A DNA stretch of 62,196 bases from Aquimarina pacifica (GTDB taxonomy: Bacteria; Bacteroidota; Bacteroidia; Flavobacteriales; Flavobacteriaceae): contig NZ_JACC01000043.1 of NCBI RefSeq assembly GCF_000520955.1, positions 1 to 62,196 on the forward strand, written 5' to 3'. The position numbers were made by a program, and so were the translations under genes. Below the pieces are notes generated by a model, which was not told the origin of the DNA, searched no databases, and saw only the letters and a program-made list of their open reading frames with translations. Each line of letters opens with the position of its first letter. Positions within the stretch are counted from its first letter, which is position 1. Below are positions 36,505-46,120 of this stretch, in pieces.

Positions 36505-37719
36505 TTATGGTTTAATATCATACATCATCTCTGGCTCATAACTAAAATCATTACCTTCGACCGACCAATGGTTAAAATAACCATTTAGATCCGAACGTCC
36601 CCATCCCCAATTCATATGTAAAAAATTATTTTCGACAGTAATGTATATTGTTCTTCCCCTTGCGATGGTACGTTTAAGACGAAGTGTATATATCCTATAC
36701 CCATCGGTAATCCACGCATGTCCATCTTTTCTAACCCTAAAAAAGAACCAATCATCATAATCTGCTCCACTAAGTATTAGTGGTAATCCTTGATCCAAAT
36801 TGGCTTTTGCTGTATAAAAACTATAAGATCCATATTTTGCCGAACTATATCCAAACGTATTTTTCATAGCAGGAAGGCCATCATCTTTTGTGTTAGACCC
36901 TGAACCATCACAACCATAATCCATATTAACAGCGTCACCAATATCCTTAATCAGTGCTGCTGTACTAGAGGTGGCAAATGTATTGGGCATGTTACTCCAA
37001 TTATAATTAGAAGGATGTTCATGATATTTCATTATCTGTGCCATTGCTATTGCTACACAACCACTTGGGGGTCTTCCGTCTGAAGAGGAACAACCTATAC
37101 TTGAAATCCCATCATTAAACCCTCCTTGTTGAGACCAGTTGGTACTTAAAAGTATAGGACTATCAAAAATACTAATTATTTCTACAACTTCTGTATCTGT
37201 CTTTTGAGCACGCTCTTGATCTATGATAGCGGTATTTAAGACTTCCTCATTCCATAACTCTTCGACCCCTTCTTTTGGTGTAATTTCTCCATTTTGTATA
37301 CCTGTTATGTACTCATCACCTGATTTCAGCCAACTTACCAGACCTGAAGGATAATTGTCAAGATCAGTAGGAAAATTGCCCTCATCAGAAAAAGCTAAAA
37401 TAGGATTAACTCTCTTATCAGAAGATAAAAGTACAAAACCACCCTCATCATAATTAGCTAGGTAGAATTTTGTCTTTGTATCTTGTCCAGATAGAGGAAT
37501 AACACTTTTAGGGTTTCTACTTTTATAAGAGTTACTCTTCCCTTTTTCCTTGTGTAAAATAGTAGACAATATTGTCTTAGCTTCTTTTTCATTAAGCTGA
37601 CTTGTTACTTCTACAGTATTCTCTAATTCTGTATTAATTTCTTTTTCCTGAAACTCTTCTTTTTCGCAAGATGCAAAAAAAGTAAAAGCAAATAGCCCAA
37701 TTACAATGTAATTTTTCAT
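36505..37719 (-). CDS. C10 family (streptopain-like) cysteine protease lipoprotein
   Basis: A 404-residue lipoprotein (lipobox FFASC, C18). A propeptide occupies about 35-185 (FYLANYDEGGFVLLSSDKR at 85-103 is the typical pro-domain strand). The mature C10 domain has the nucleophile in SGCVAIAMAQIMKYHEHP (C221) and the catalytic His in KDGHAWITDGY (H334), then NWGWG near 370. Streptopain-type enzymes are secreted proteases activated by propeptide removal. It is followed immediately by a lipoprotein gene that may encode its partner. Confidence 0.9.
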   Translation of the reverse strand: MKNYIVIGLFAFTFFASCEKEEFQEKEINTELENTVEVTSQLNEKEAKTILSTILHKEKGKSNSYKSRNPKSVIPLSGQDTKTKFYLANYDEGGFVLLSSDKRVNPILAFSDEGNFPTDLDNYPSGLVSWLKSGDEYITGIQNGEITPKEGVEELWNEEVLNTAIIDQERAQKTDTEVVEIISIFDSPILLSTNWSQQGGFNDGISSIGCSSSDGRPPSGCVAIAMAQIMKYHEHPSNYNWSNMPNTFATSSTAALIKDIGDAVNMDYGCDGSGSNTKDDGLPAMKNTFGYSSAKYGSYSFYTAKANLDQGLPLILSGADYDDWFFFRVRKDGHAWITDGYRIYTLRLKRTIARGRTIYITVENNFLHMNWGWGRSDLNGYFNHWSVEGNDFSYEPEMMYDIKP

Positions 37720-37996
37720 TAAATGTGATTTGTTTGAATGTTATTTATTTTCTTGTACCTCTTCTATTTTATAAGCATGAAGTAGTATTCTATAGACTAG
37801 ATGCTGGATACTAAAAAAATAACAATTCTTTCAAGAACAAATACCTTTATAAATGCTTTCAAATATTATTAAAAGTTGTTGATTTACTGACTAAAATACG
37901 GGAGTCATTTCATCAAACTAACCCTTTCAAAATATTAGTATAAGAATAACACTTTATCTTATTTGCCAATCTAAATAAAGTAAGTGAATCCAAATT

Positions 37997-39094
37997 TTAG
38001 GACTCACTAAGGTTTGTCGTATATAATTCGATTAATGTAGATTTTCCTCGCAGTTCTGTTTTACCTAACGGTTTTACTTTAAAATCCGGTCCTAGTTTCA
38101 GGATTTTATACAAATCTCCTGAAATTAAAATATCAACTTGATATTGATTACAGAGCCCTTGAATTCTTGCTGTGGCGTTCAAAACATCACCTGTAAATAT
38201 GATTTCTTTCTTAACACTTCCGATTTCGCCAGTTGTTACTGCACCGTAGTGAAAACCTGCTTTAAAGGTTGGACAGATTCCGAAGTTTTTTATGAACTCA
38301 TCTTCTTTTCTTTTCAATGCCTCTTTCATAGCGAAAAAACAGTGTAAACAGTTCGTATTTTTGATTCCTTTTTTTTGTTTCCATGAAACAACCATTTCGT
38401 CACCGACATATTGATAAATTTCTCCAGAATATTCTATCATAGCATCAGATAAACTATAATAATACTCTTTTAGAAATTCGAAATATTTGATATGTCCAAG
38501 TTTTTCGGCAATTGCAGTAGATGACTTCATATCCAAAAACATAAAAATCCTGTTTTCTTCTTTGGGTCTATGATACTTTCCACTCACGAAATTTATTAGA
38601 ATTCCGTGACCAATATTTTCACTAATCTCTGCGTACAAAAGTGTAACCCCCAAAGATACTGACATTTGAAATGCCGTACTCAAAAATGTAATACTGTTGA
38701 GATAGTACAAAAATTTATCCCACACTACCTTATCAAATACACTTGTTTCTAGCTCTATACTGGCTGCTATTGGATACGCAATACAAACAATCAAAAATAA
38801 AAATGCTGCGTAGATTATAAGCTTTCCTATAATTTTTTGTGAAAAACTGCTTTTAGAAAAAAAACGGTGTAAAAATAATAGCTCGATGACTCCAATCAAA
38901 AGTCCTACAATAGTGATTGCCCAAACCGCAAAAATAAATACTTTATAATCTACTTTAATAACGCCCTCGGCTGTGTATCCAAAATTCTTTGTGGCCGCGT
39001 ATTCTACTGCCAAAAATATCAATCCAAATAAGAGCCAAATGATTCCGAAAGGAAGTATTCTGCCTATATTTCTTTTTTGTTTTGGAGAGAGCAT
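37997..39094 (-). CDS. Membrane-bound class III adenylate/guanylate cyclase
   Basis: The protein is 365 residues from the ATG at 39094 (MLSPKQKRN); an ATG at 39151 would add 19 residues. Four transmembrane helices occupy about the first 160 residues. A catalytic domain follows with FMFLDMKSSTAIAEKLG (first metal Asp), YVGDEMVVSW (second metal Asp), FHYGAVTTGEIG, and FTGDVLNATARIQGL (transition-state Asn/Arg). The Lys usually found before the GD motif is replaced (EIYQYVGDE), so substrate preference or activity is uncertain. It probably makes cAMP at the inner membrane. Confidence 0.87.
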   Translation of the reverse strand: MLSPKQKRNIGRILPFGIIWLLFGLIFLAVEYAATKNFGYTAEGVIKVDYKVFIFAVWAITIVGLLIGVIELLFLHRFFSKSSFSQKIIGKLIIYAAFLFLIVCIAYPIAASIELETSVFDKVVWDKFLYYLNSITFLSTAFQMSVSLGVTLLYAEISENIGHGILINFVSGKYHRPKEENRIFMFLDMKSSTAIAEKLGHIKYFEFLKEYYYSLSDAMIEYSGEIYQYVGDEMVVSWKQKKGIKNTNCLHCFFAMKEALKRKEDEFIKNFGICPTFKAGFHYGAVTTGEIGSVKKEIIFTGDVLNATARIQGLCNQYQVDILISGDLYKILKLGPDFKVKPLGKTELRGKSTLIELYTTNLSES

Positions 39095-39406
39095 GTATTT
39101 ATCTTTTGCTATATCAATTAAGTTATAAATATAACACAATAAATTTGGCATAAAATTATTGAGATATATAAGATCCTTTTGTTGAATTTTGCATTTTTTT
39201 TAACATGAAACCGATGATATATTGATGAATCAGTAAGACTATAGTTATCAATATTCTTGGTTTAGATATTTTTTTTGCATTTTTCAAGTTAACTATGTCC
39301 TACAACTATGGTTTGAATAACGAAAAAACTAAATGGTACACTATTCTCCTCGCTCGATCCATAATAGAATAGCTACAAAGAAAACTAATCATAAGACGGA
39401 GTTATT

Positions 39407-39727
39407 TTATTCACCAATTTTGTCTATTGATTCATGTAAATCGGATCTATTTTTTTTCCAGATTTTCTCTAAATATTGATATAAGAGGTAACTACTTAAC
39501 ATACCAAAAGGAATCATTATTATACTAAGCAAGGTTTCATTAAAAGTATCTAGAAACCCTGGAGAGGTTATTTCAAAAATTATTCCTATTATTAGGCTGA
39601 AGAATATAATTCCTCCATAATACACTACAATTCCTAAAATTGCAAAACCCCATTTACTTTTATTATATTCTTCTGCCAATTTATAAAAATATTTCCCTAT
39701 CCAATATAGTAGTAGTAATCCTAACAT
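39407..39727 (-). CDS. Small membrane protein of unknown function
   Basis: A 106-residue protein with three hydrophobic segments (about 1-14, 27-50, 64-86) and the string WIGKYFYKLAEEYNKSKWGF near the N-terminus. This layout is familiar from flavobacterial genomes but has no assigned function. The C-terminal tail is charged and cytoplasmic. Confidence 0.65.
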   Translation of the reverse strand: MLGLLLLYWIGKYFYKLAEEYNKSKWGFAILGIVVYYGGIIFFSLIIGIIFEITSPGFLDTFNETLLSIIMIPFGMLSSYLLYQYLEKIWKKNRSDLHESIDKIGE

Positions 39728-40128
39728 GCTTCTGTTTTTTTTAATGTTTCCAAAGACTATTTATGATTTTTTTTAGTTACTTCCTTGTTCAATTTGTTAA
39801 TACTTCAATGTTTATAATTTCTAAATTGTAACTCTGGTATAATAGTAAGTGTCTCTAACAAACAAATTGTTACCAAGCAATTATCAATCTTTACCGAAAT
39901 ACTATGCTTTTTTGTCTCTGCACCCTTCTAATATCCTAAAACGCAATCTCAAATCGACCTCATTTTGAGCATTTGCAAATTAAATATTATTCAACACGTA
40001 ATGTTTGTCGTCTTTATTTACTGAAGGTTATAAACTACTATTTGATGCAGATATCACAACTATACAAATAGGTCATTCAACTAAAAATCGCTTAATAAGG
40101 ATTTTATATCTATTGTTAGTTTTTGGAT
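39728..40128. other. Intergenic region with no recognised feature
   Basis: A 401-bp AT-rich stretch between a small membrane protein gene and a GNAT gene. I found no hairpin with a T-tract, no promoter match at a plausible distance and no coding signal. Confidence 0.5.
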
Positions 40129-40653
40129 CTAGATAGTTCGTTTCATTATATAATCTTTCTGAATTTCATTCCCCATTTTAAAAGGATGATTTCCTACAAT
40201 TCTAAATCCATTTTTTTTATAAAAACGAATGGCTTCTGTATTTTTTTCCCAGACTCCGAGCCATACATATTTTATATTTCTATTTCTTGCTATCTCAAGG
40301 ATATAATTCATTATGGCTTGACCATTTTTTTTTCCTTGAAATTTCTCTACTATGTAAATTCGCTCAAGTTCCATTCCTGTGGTTTCTCTCAGATCTGTTT
40401 GAGAGGTCCCAAAATTAATTTTAAAGTACCCAGTAGTCTCTTCGTTAAATTTTGAGAAATAAAATTCTGAATTAGTATCATTTAATTCCTTACAAAGTTT
40501 ATCCCTATCAAAAGAAGAGTCCAAATAGGATTGCATATTTTCGTAGGTATTTACTTTTGAAAAGGAATTTTTATAGGTAGTTATGCTTATCTTAATCAAC
40601 TCATTAAGATCTTCTATATTTAATCTTATAAAATTTAATTCAGGGTTCTGCAT
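40129..40653 (-). CDS. GNAT family N-acetyltransferase
   Basis: A 174-residue acetyltransferase. Motif A is ERIYIVEKFQGKKNGQAIMN (about 97-116), with the acetyl-CoA pyrophosphate loop Q/R-x-x-G-x-G/A in degenerate form (FQGKKNGQA). Motif B is WLGVWEKNTEAIRFYKKNGF (about 131-150). It is close to the spermidine acetyltransferase-like group. The substrate cannot be read from sequence. It is monocistronic. Confidence 0.9.
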   Translation of the reverse strand: MQNPELNFIRLNIEDLNELIKISITTYKNSFSKVNTYENMQSYLDSSFDRDKLCKELNDTNSEFYFSKFNEETTGYFKINFGTSQTDLRETTGMELERIYIVEKFQGKKNGQAIMNYILEIARNRNIKYVWLGVWEKNTEAIRFYKKNGFRIVGNHPFKMGNEIQKDYIMKRTI

Positions 40654-41067
40654 TTAGTTTTATGTATGTTTGATAATTCTTATTAAGACAGATAATTACA
40701 TAGACTACGTTAAAGATAGGTCATTATTTAGCAACCATTAATTTGTGCCAGAATTTTCTATACAAGAAAGTTCTTTCATATTATTATTCAATAATTTAAA
40801 AGGAAAATTTAAATATAAAATATCGTGGAAATCAGGATCACCATACTAAATACTTGCTAGAACAACTTTAGTATATCTGGTGGGTTAAAGGTGCCCGTTT
40901 TTAATAATCATCCAGTATTGGGAAGCTAATAATTTTAAAAAAATAATCAGATTGATTTTAAAACACCGTTTATGAATCAAGGGTTTTCGTTTGATTTATT
41001 TATCAAAGTGGTCATTCTTTAGTATGCATTCTTATGAATAAAGCTAATACGATTATCTAGAAGCACG
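40654..41067. other. Intergenic region with no recognised feature
   Basis: This 414-bp gap contains short AT-rich inverted repeats only. Neither strand shows a reading frame or a motif I recognise. Confidence 0.5.
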
Positions 41068-41706
41068 CTATTTCTTCCGATATTGAACATTTTCACCATT
41101 TAAGCTATAACAGAGACTGGCTTTCTTTAAACCAAAAATTCTACCTTTTCGGGCTTCATAATTAGCATACAAGTCCCCATTCTTTCTAAATGCTTGTTGC
41201 ATCCCTTCTTCTTTTCCCATATTAAAATTCATTTTTTTAAATAACTCTCCTGTTGGGTACCATTTTTTTTGTTCTCCATGTACTTTTCCCGAAACATATT
41301 TGAAATGGGAGACCAAAACATGTAATGAATCAGGAGACCAGGTTTTCTTATCTCCATGGGGTTTTCCTTTATTATAATCTGTAATGCGTTTATAATGGCC
41401 ATCAGAATACCACTCAATAGCTTGATTTTGCTTTTTCCCGTTTAGGATGCCAAACTTCTCTTTTACAGATGTACTATCTTCATAGAAAGTCACAGCATAA
41501 CCAGAGTACAACTGATCATCTAGTGTCCAGATTGACTTTTTTCTGTTATAATAAAGTTCTGATTTATTAACTGTCTTATCTGGTATATCTGATAAAACAT
41601 TAACCGCAACCGTATTTGCTGAAGATACAGTTTTGGGGGCTGTCTTTTTAGTACAACTTAGAATACATACTCCCAGTATGAATAGTATTAAGAATCTTTT
41701 ATTCAT
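41068..41706 (-). CDS. MORN-variant repeat lipoprotein (YwqK-like)
   Basis: A 212-residue lipoprotein (lipobox CILSC, C18). At least four MORN_2-type repeats run from about residue 65: SGYAVTFYEDSTS, NQAIEWYSDGHYKR, GDKKTWSPDSLH, HGEQKKWYPTGEL. Such proteins are often labelled YwqK-family antitoxins in databases, but no toxin partner is visible, and its export suggests a surface or periplasmic role. It lies 86 bp downstream of the YHYH lipoprotein gene. Confidence 0.8.
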   Translation of the reverse strand: MNKRFLILFILGVCILSCTKKTAPKTVSSANTVAVNVLSDIPDKTVNKSELYYNRKKSIWTLDDQLYSGYAVTFYEDSTSVKEKFGILNGKKQNQAIEWYSDGHYKRITDYNKGKPHGDKKTWSPDSLHVLVSHFKYVSGKVHGEQKKWYPTGELFKKMNFNMGKEEGMQQAFRKNGDLYANYEARKGRIFGLKKASLCYSLNGENVQYRKK

Positions 41707-41792
41707 TTTTTTTAAGTATTTAGGGAAACAAAACAGCTACAAATAATTTTAGATAATAAATATTTTCTCTTAATGTAAAATAAATATAGTAA

Positions 41793-42716
41793 TTACAAAA
41801 TAGTATTTGGAGTACCTTGCAAATCGGCTCCGAATAATACTATATTAGATCCTACATAAAATTCATTAATGATATGGTAATGATAGAACTCCTCTTCATC
41901 ACTATGCTGTGTTGATCCAACATGTCCTCCTGAAACATCTAAGTCACTTGGATAATTTCCTGTCGTATCCTCTCTTCTTCCATAAAGTAAAAAACCATCA
42001 GCTAGGATACCTATTAATTCTCCATCGTCATGTGAAAGTGTCGTGTTTGCCTCTACATCGCTTGACTCAACATGATAGTGATATCCTCCCGGACCGTTAT
42101 GCCCTCCTGCATAATCAAATCCTGTTGTTGTTTCTAGGTCTAGTGGTTCATTTGCTCTTTCTTGGTCATTATAAATAGGTACTCCGGTTACAGAAATACC
42201 TATAGCACCTAATCCTGTTGCAGAACTTGTGGCTGCTATTTTTGGATCATTAGAAACTGTTAGGATATAGCTACCACTTCGAATAGTACCCGGAGTAGAA
42301 TGATCTCCCACTATTCGATCAATGTATAGGGGTTCTGTGGTAGCCCAATATGGAGATGTATGATTCGGAAGTCCGTTAGACTCTATTGTTATCTCATCCC
42401 CATCAAAAGAAATCGTCACAGAATCTGTATTAAATTCGTCAAAGGCAGACAAAGGTGTACTCCCAGTAGAAGGCGTACCTCCTGTATCACCATCTGTATC
42501 GGTGTCCTCTTCTCCTTCATCTGTATCTGTATTATCTGCTACATAACCTTCAGGTTGTTCGCAGGCAGATAAACTTTCCTCAGGGTTACCCAAACCATCA
42601 CCATCGCTATCTTGATACCATGTAGTTTCGGTACAGGAATCTTCATCATCAGAGCATGATATAATTAATAAAAAAGCTCCTACAAAAATTGAAATTATAA
42701 AATTAGAACACTTCAT
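41793..42716 (-). CDS. YHYH domain lipoprotein (chromosomal copy)
   Basis: A 307-residue lipoprotein (lipobox LIISC, C21) with a thrombospondin type 3-like Ca-binding string (QDSDGDGLGNPEES, 35-48), an Asp/Thr-rich linker, and a YHYH domain (PF14240) with GGYHYHVES at about 211-219 and FYHYHIINE at about 277-285. The function is unknown; the His clusters suggest metal binding. A close paralogue lies at 54745-55644 inside the cassette-like region. Confidence 0.88.
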   Translation of the reverse strand: MKCSNFIISIFVGAFLLIISCSDDEDSCTETTWYQDSDGDGLGNPEESLSACEQPEGYVADNTDTDEGEEDTDTDGDTGGTPSTGSTPLSAFDEFNTDSVTISFDGDEITIESNGLPNHTSPYWATTEPLYIDRIVGDHSTPGTIRSGSYILTVSNDPKIAATSSATGLGAIGISVTGVPIYNDQERANEPLDLETTTGFDYAGGHNGPGGYHYHVESSDVEANTTLSHDDGELIGILADGFLLYGRREDTTGNYPSDLDVSGGHVGSTQHSDEEEFYHYHIINEFYVGSNIVLFGADLQGTPNTIL

Positions 42717-43250
42717 TTAAAAAAAATTATTAGTTACTATTTTATTGTTTTTCTATGTGCAGAAATCATCTGGAGGTTTTTAATTTTACAGTAAATACTG
42801 ATATCCTAAATAAAATGCTATTCCTACAAATCAAGTCTTAATGTCATATCAAAATTTCTTTTGATTGTCTATAAAAATATAAGTTGCGTAGTTTAATATA
42901 AACGTAAAATTAATAAAGAAATGATTTGTTAAGACACTTATTCGCGTTTTAATCACAACTTTTCACCGAGTGCCGGACCATATTCAGTGAATCACCATAG
43001 GTACACCTTCAAACTTTTTATCTCATCCCGTGATGTATACTGCCAAAAGTTACTACCAAAAGAATGTTATCTGTCAATACAGTACTTACCATCATTCGTA
43101 GCCTTAAGAATAAATACCCTAATGAATTCTCAATTAATGTATTTTTCAAAAAAAAAAAGGAAAACGGACTTAAGTGTTAGTACCAAATCTATGATGATCT
43201 GGAAAAATCTTTAAGAATGCTTTGAACGCATCACGATAAACAGTTTTAAT
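42717..43250. other. Long intergenic region, no gene supported
   Basis: This is the largest gap in the window (534 bp). A plus-strand frame at 42987-43214 (75 codons) has no start context, no recognised domain and opposes all its neighbours, so I do not call it. The gap may hold a decayed gene. Confidence 0.4.
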
Positions 43251-43856
43251 TTAATGACATTTGATAGTCATATTGGCTGTCATAAGTTGACTCCAAATTT
43301 GATGTTCTTTTTCTTGAGGTGACAAATAAAACCAAACTAAATATTTGTTATTCATTGGGCAATAATCACTTTTAATTTTAGCATTCAGAACAATTAATTC
43401 TTTTTTAAAAAATTCGTCATAAAGCGCAATCGAACCTTCGAAGGTGTTTTTATCTTTCTGCTGCAAAGAGGAGGTAGTAGCAGGAATTTTTTTAAAGAAA
43501 TTCAAGTTAGTTATTGCGCCAGTATTCATAAGTCCATCAAAATATATATTCATTACTCTCTCTAATTCAGAGGAGTTTACATTAGGATCTTCTTTAATCA
43601 TCCATAAAAAAACATATGAGAAATAATCCTCACTATCTTTTTTACCCCAACCTGGTGCAAATAGAATGTGCTCTTCACCTTCATATTCTAAATCTCCTGC
43701 AAAAATTAGTGGAAACTCAAGAACTTCACTACGCCAATCATCTTTTGCTTCTAATACATTCTCTATATTATTATGTAATCTAAAATAAAGGTATATACCC
43801 GCTATTGCAATAATAACTATCAATACGAATACTATTTTAAGTAGCTTTTTAAACAT
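43251..43856 (-). CDS. Hypothetical membrane-anchored protein
   Basis: A 201-residue protein with one N-terminal transmembrane segment (about 5-26) and an extracytoplasmic domain of about 170 residues (ILFAPGWGKKDSEDYFSYVF, VWFYLSPQEKEHQIWSQLM). No family is recognised. The pattern of single export segment plus compact domain suggests a periplasmic accessory protein. Confidence 0.65.
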   Translation of the reverse strand: MFKKLLKIVFVLIVIIAIAGIYLYFRLHNNIENVLEAKDDWRSEVLEFPLIFAGDLEYEGEEHILFAPGWGKKDSEDYFSYVFLWMIKEDPNVNSSELERVMNIYFDGLMNTGAITNLNFFKKIPATTSSLQQKDKNTFEGSIALYDEFFKKELIVLNAKIKSDYCPMNNKYLVWFYLSPQEKEHQIWSQLMTANMTIKCH

Positions 43857-43992
43857 TTTTTTGATTCGTTATTTATTCACTAAATCCAGATTATATTAAA
43901 GTAATAAAAGTAACACTTGAGTTGGTCAATTGAGCTAAAAAATTAACTGTCTGATGACATAAAAGTCTTCTACGTCTTTTAAATAATAGTTA

Positions 43993-44502
43993 TTAGCTAT
44001 CAGGTTCTCTATTTTTCAAACCATAGTAAGATAGTGTTTCTTTACCTTTTTGGTAATCTCCTATATGTTTAAGCCCCAGTTTCTGTAATAAACTAATTGA
44101 TTTTTGATTTTCGGGAATTGTAATCGCAATTATATTATCATATTCGTTTAAACTTTTTACCTTATCAAGGTAGGAGTTGCTTGCCTCAAATGCATATCCG
44201 TTTTTCTCGAATTCTGGTAATAGAGCAAACCCAATGTCAGGGAATTTCTCATCTTCGCGTTTAAGAAATGTTACTATCCCTATCCTCTTCCTAGATTTTT
44301 TTAATTCGAAAACACTGTAATAAAAACCATGAGTATCAAGTATTTTTTGAATGTACTTTTTGGCATCATTCTTATCAGAAATATTTCTATCACCAATAAA
44401 TTCGATCCAGCCCTTAGAATTAACCAAGTCAATTATAAATTCGGCATCCTTCAAGTGTATTGGTCTAATTGTTAACCTTTCTGTTTCTAGATGTATGTAC
44501 AT
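43993..44502 (-). CDS. GNAT acetyltransferase, RimJ/RimL-like
   Basis: A 169-residue acetyltransferase starting with LETERLTIRPIHLKDAEFI, the typical RimJ/L opening (PF13302). The acetyl-CoA region is IGFALLPEFEKNGYAFEAS (about 90-108), and NQKSISLLQKLGLKHIGDY forms the C-terminal motif. The substrate is unknown. It is separated from the S41 peptidase gene by 81 bp on the same strand. Confidence 0.9.
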   Translation of the reverse strand: MYIHLETERLTIRPIHLKDAEFIIDLVNSKGWIEFIGDRNISDKNDAKKYIQKILDTHGFYYSVFELKKSRKRIGIVTFLKREDEKFPDIGFALLPEFEKNGYAFEASNSYLDKVKSLNEYDNIIAITIPENQKSISLLQKLGLKHIGDYQKGKETLSYYGLKNREPDS

Positions 44503-44583
44503 TCAAATTTACTTATTTAGCTTGTAGACAACCTCCCAGTATATCAAATAGCTGTTCTGTTTTCAGCTTATTGGTAATCCTTT

Positions 44584-46011
44584 TTATTCAGATTTTACTA
44601 GCTCAACCACTTTTTTAATCGCATCATCTCCATCTTCTAGATCTGTAATAAGATATTCATAAAATTCTTTTGATTTACTAGGATACTTAAGTTCATAATC
44701 AGCATTAATTCCTATTTCCTCATAACTAATACCTCCTAATGATTGGTAAACCATATTTGATAATCCATAGGTCCAACCATTTGGAAGTTTTTTATGCAAA
44801 ATATCAGAAAACACACCTTCTGTAGTTGAACCGATACTTTTAGAATTAGGAATTTCTTTACTACCCAAAACTAATAATTCGGCAGCACTTGCTGTTTCAT
44901 GACTAGTAAGAATATATAGTTTTCCTCTATAGGTATTCTTTGATGGTGTTAAACTCATCATCTCTTTTTCTGTAAACCCTTCTGCAAATCTTACTTTTTT
45001 AGTGCATATATCTGTTTTTACTTGCACAAAGTGATTTAATATTTCGATAGAAACATCATCAAACCCTCCTCCATTAAATCTTAAATCAATAATACAGGCT
45101 TTAGAATGTTCTATCGTTTTTATAATTGAGTCCATTATAAAACGTGTGCCGTTTGCAACATCTTCGTGATGATTGTCTGCTTTGTTCAAATATCCCCACC
45201 ATTCTTTCCAAAATTGTTTTTTAGACAAACTATCGGCTATAGGGTAATTTGCCCAACTAATCATATTTGATGTTTGAATATATGAAATGTCGTCATTTAT
45301 CATGCCCCATTTTAGTTCTCCTTGATTATAACTTTTTACACTTTCTACATGTTTTTCTAGTATCAAGTTTTTGACTTTTTTCTCTAAACCACCCGGAACA
45401 TCTTCTTCATCCTCAGTAGTATTTGATGCTGTTTGATTTTCGTAATCCTCTTCTAATTCATCGGGTAAATTGATAGAAATATGACCATCATCTATTTCGC
45501 CTATCATCTTCTCAAAAATCAAAAATAATTCTATTGGTTTGGTATGCGCATGTATCTGAGGTTCATATTGTTTATAAATACTTTTCCAATCTATATTTCT
45601 TTCTTCAAAATAAACATATTGCTCGTTGAATGTATTCCATAAAATTTCAAAATTATATCTTGGATCATTTGCCAATTTCTCATTTACTTTTTCATCAAAA
45701 TTGTTGTTACTCCTAACAAGCTTAAAGGTTTTTACTCCGTCTTTCAATAGTATCGTATCATTTGACAATGTATCGACCGTGTAATAATTAAAAAAATCTT
45801 CGGATGAATTATCAGAAGTCCGAACATTTCCTGCCGTTGAAATATGATAGCTTTTTACAATACTATCTCCAAAAGTCTTTGCTTTTCCGTATCCTAAATA
45901 TTCCCAATTACCATTTAAATTGATTTTCTCTTTTTCGACAATTTTCATTTTATTCGTTTGGCAAGAAATGACCAAAACAAATATCAATAGTAATAAAATT
46001 AGCTTATTCAT
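44584..46011 (-). CDS. S41 family (C-terminal processing/tricorn-like) peptidase lipoprotein
   Basis: A 475-residue lipoprotein (lipobox LVISC, C17). Residues 30-110 form a beta-rich N-terminal domain. The S41 domain runs from about 215, with DISYIQTSNM, IIDLRFNGGGFDD (typical of S41 substrate-binding strands) and the catalytic Ser in TSHETASAAELL (about 372-383). A canonical PDZ domain is not obvious. It is probably a periplasmic endopeptidase. Confidence 0.87.
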   Translation of the reverse strand: MNKLILLLLIFVLVISCQTNKMKIVEKEKINLNGNWEYLGYGKAKTFGDSIVKSYHISTAGNVRTSDNSSEDFFNYYTVDTLSNDTILLKDGVKTFKLVRSNNNFDEKVNEKLANDPRYNFEILWNTFNEQYVYFEERNIDWKSIYKQYEPQIHAHTKPIELFLIFEKMIGEIDDGHISINLPDELEEDYENQTASNTTEDEEDVPGGLEKKVKNLILEKHVESVKSYNQGELKWGMINDDISYIQTSNMISWANYPIADSLSKKQFWKEWWGYLNKADNHHEDVANGTRFIMDSIIKTIEHSKACIIDLRFNGGGFDDVSIEILNHFVQVKTDICTKKVRFAEGFTEKEMMSLTPSKNTYRGKLYILTSHETASAAELLVLGSKEIPNSKSIGSTTEGVFSDILHKKLPNGWTYGLSNMVYQSLGGISYEEIGINADYELKYPSKSKEFYEYLITDLEDGDDAIKKVVELVKSE

Positions 46012-46040
46012 GTTGACTGGGCTTATATTAAAAAAAGAAT

Positions 46041-46117
46041 TTTAATTATTGATAAATATGTGTCTCAGAAAGGCAAAATGTTAGCACAGTTTTCGCCCTT
46101 TTTGAGTATTGACTGCT
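46041..46117. repeat. Partial copy of the cassette-boundary element (type I)
   Basis: ATATGTGTCTCAG followed by GGCAAAATGTTA matches the right-hand part of the elements at 50491, 51455, 58004 and 62163. The left arm is degenerate. It lies between the 320-residue gene and the S41 gene and is the leftmost copy I can see. Confidence 0.55.
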
Positions 46118-46120
46118 ATT

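Noticed and set aside
41068..41706. Antitoxin role for the MORN-variant lipoprotein
   Set aside because: The YwqK-antitoxin label is a database convention. The protein is exported and no toxin gene is adjacent.
42987..43214. A plus-strand frame of 75 codons in the largest intergenic gap
   Set aside because: There is no recognised domain, promoter or ribosome site, it runs against all neighbours, and its composition looks random.
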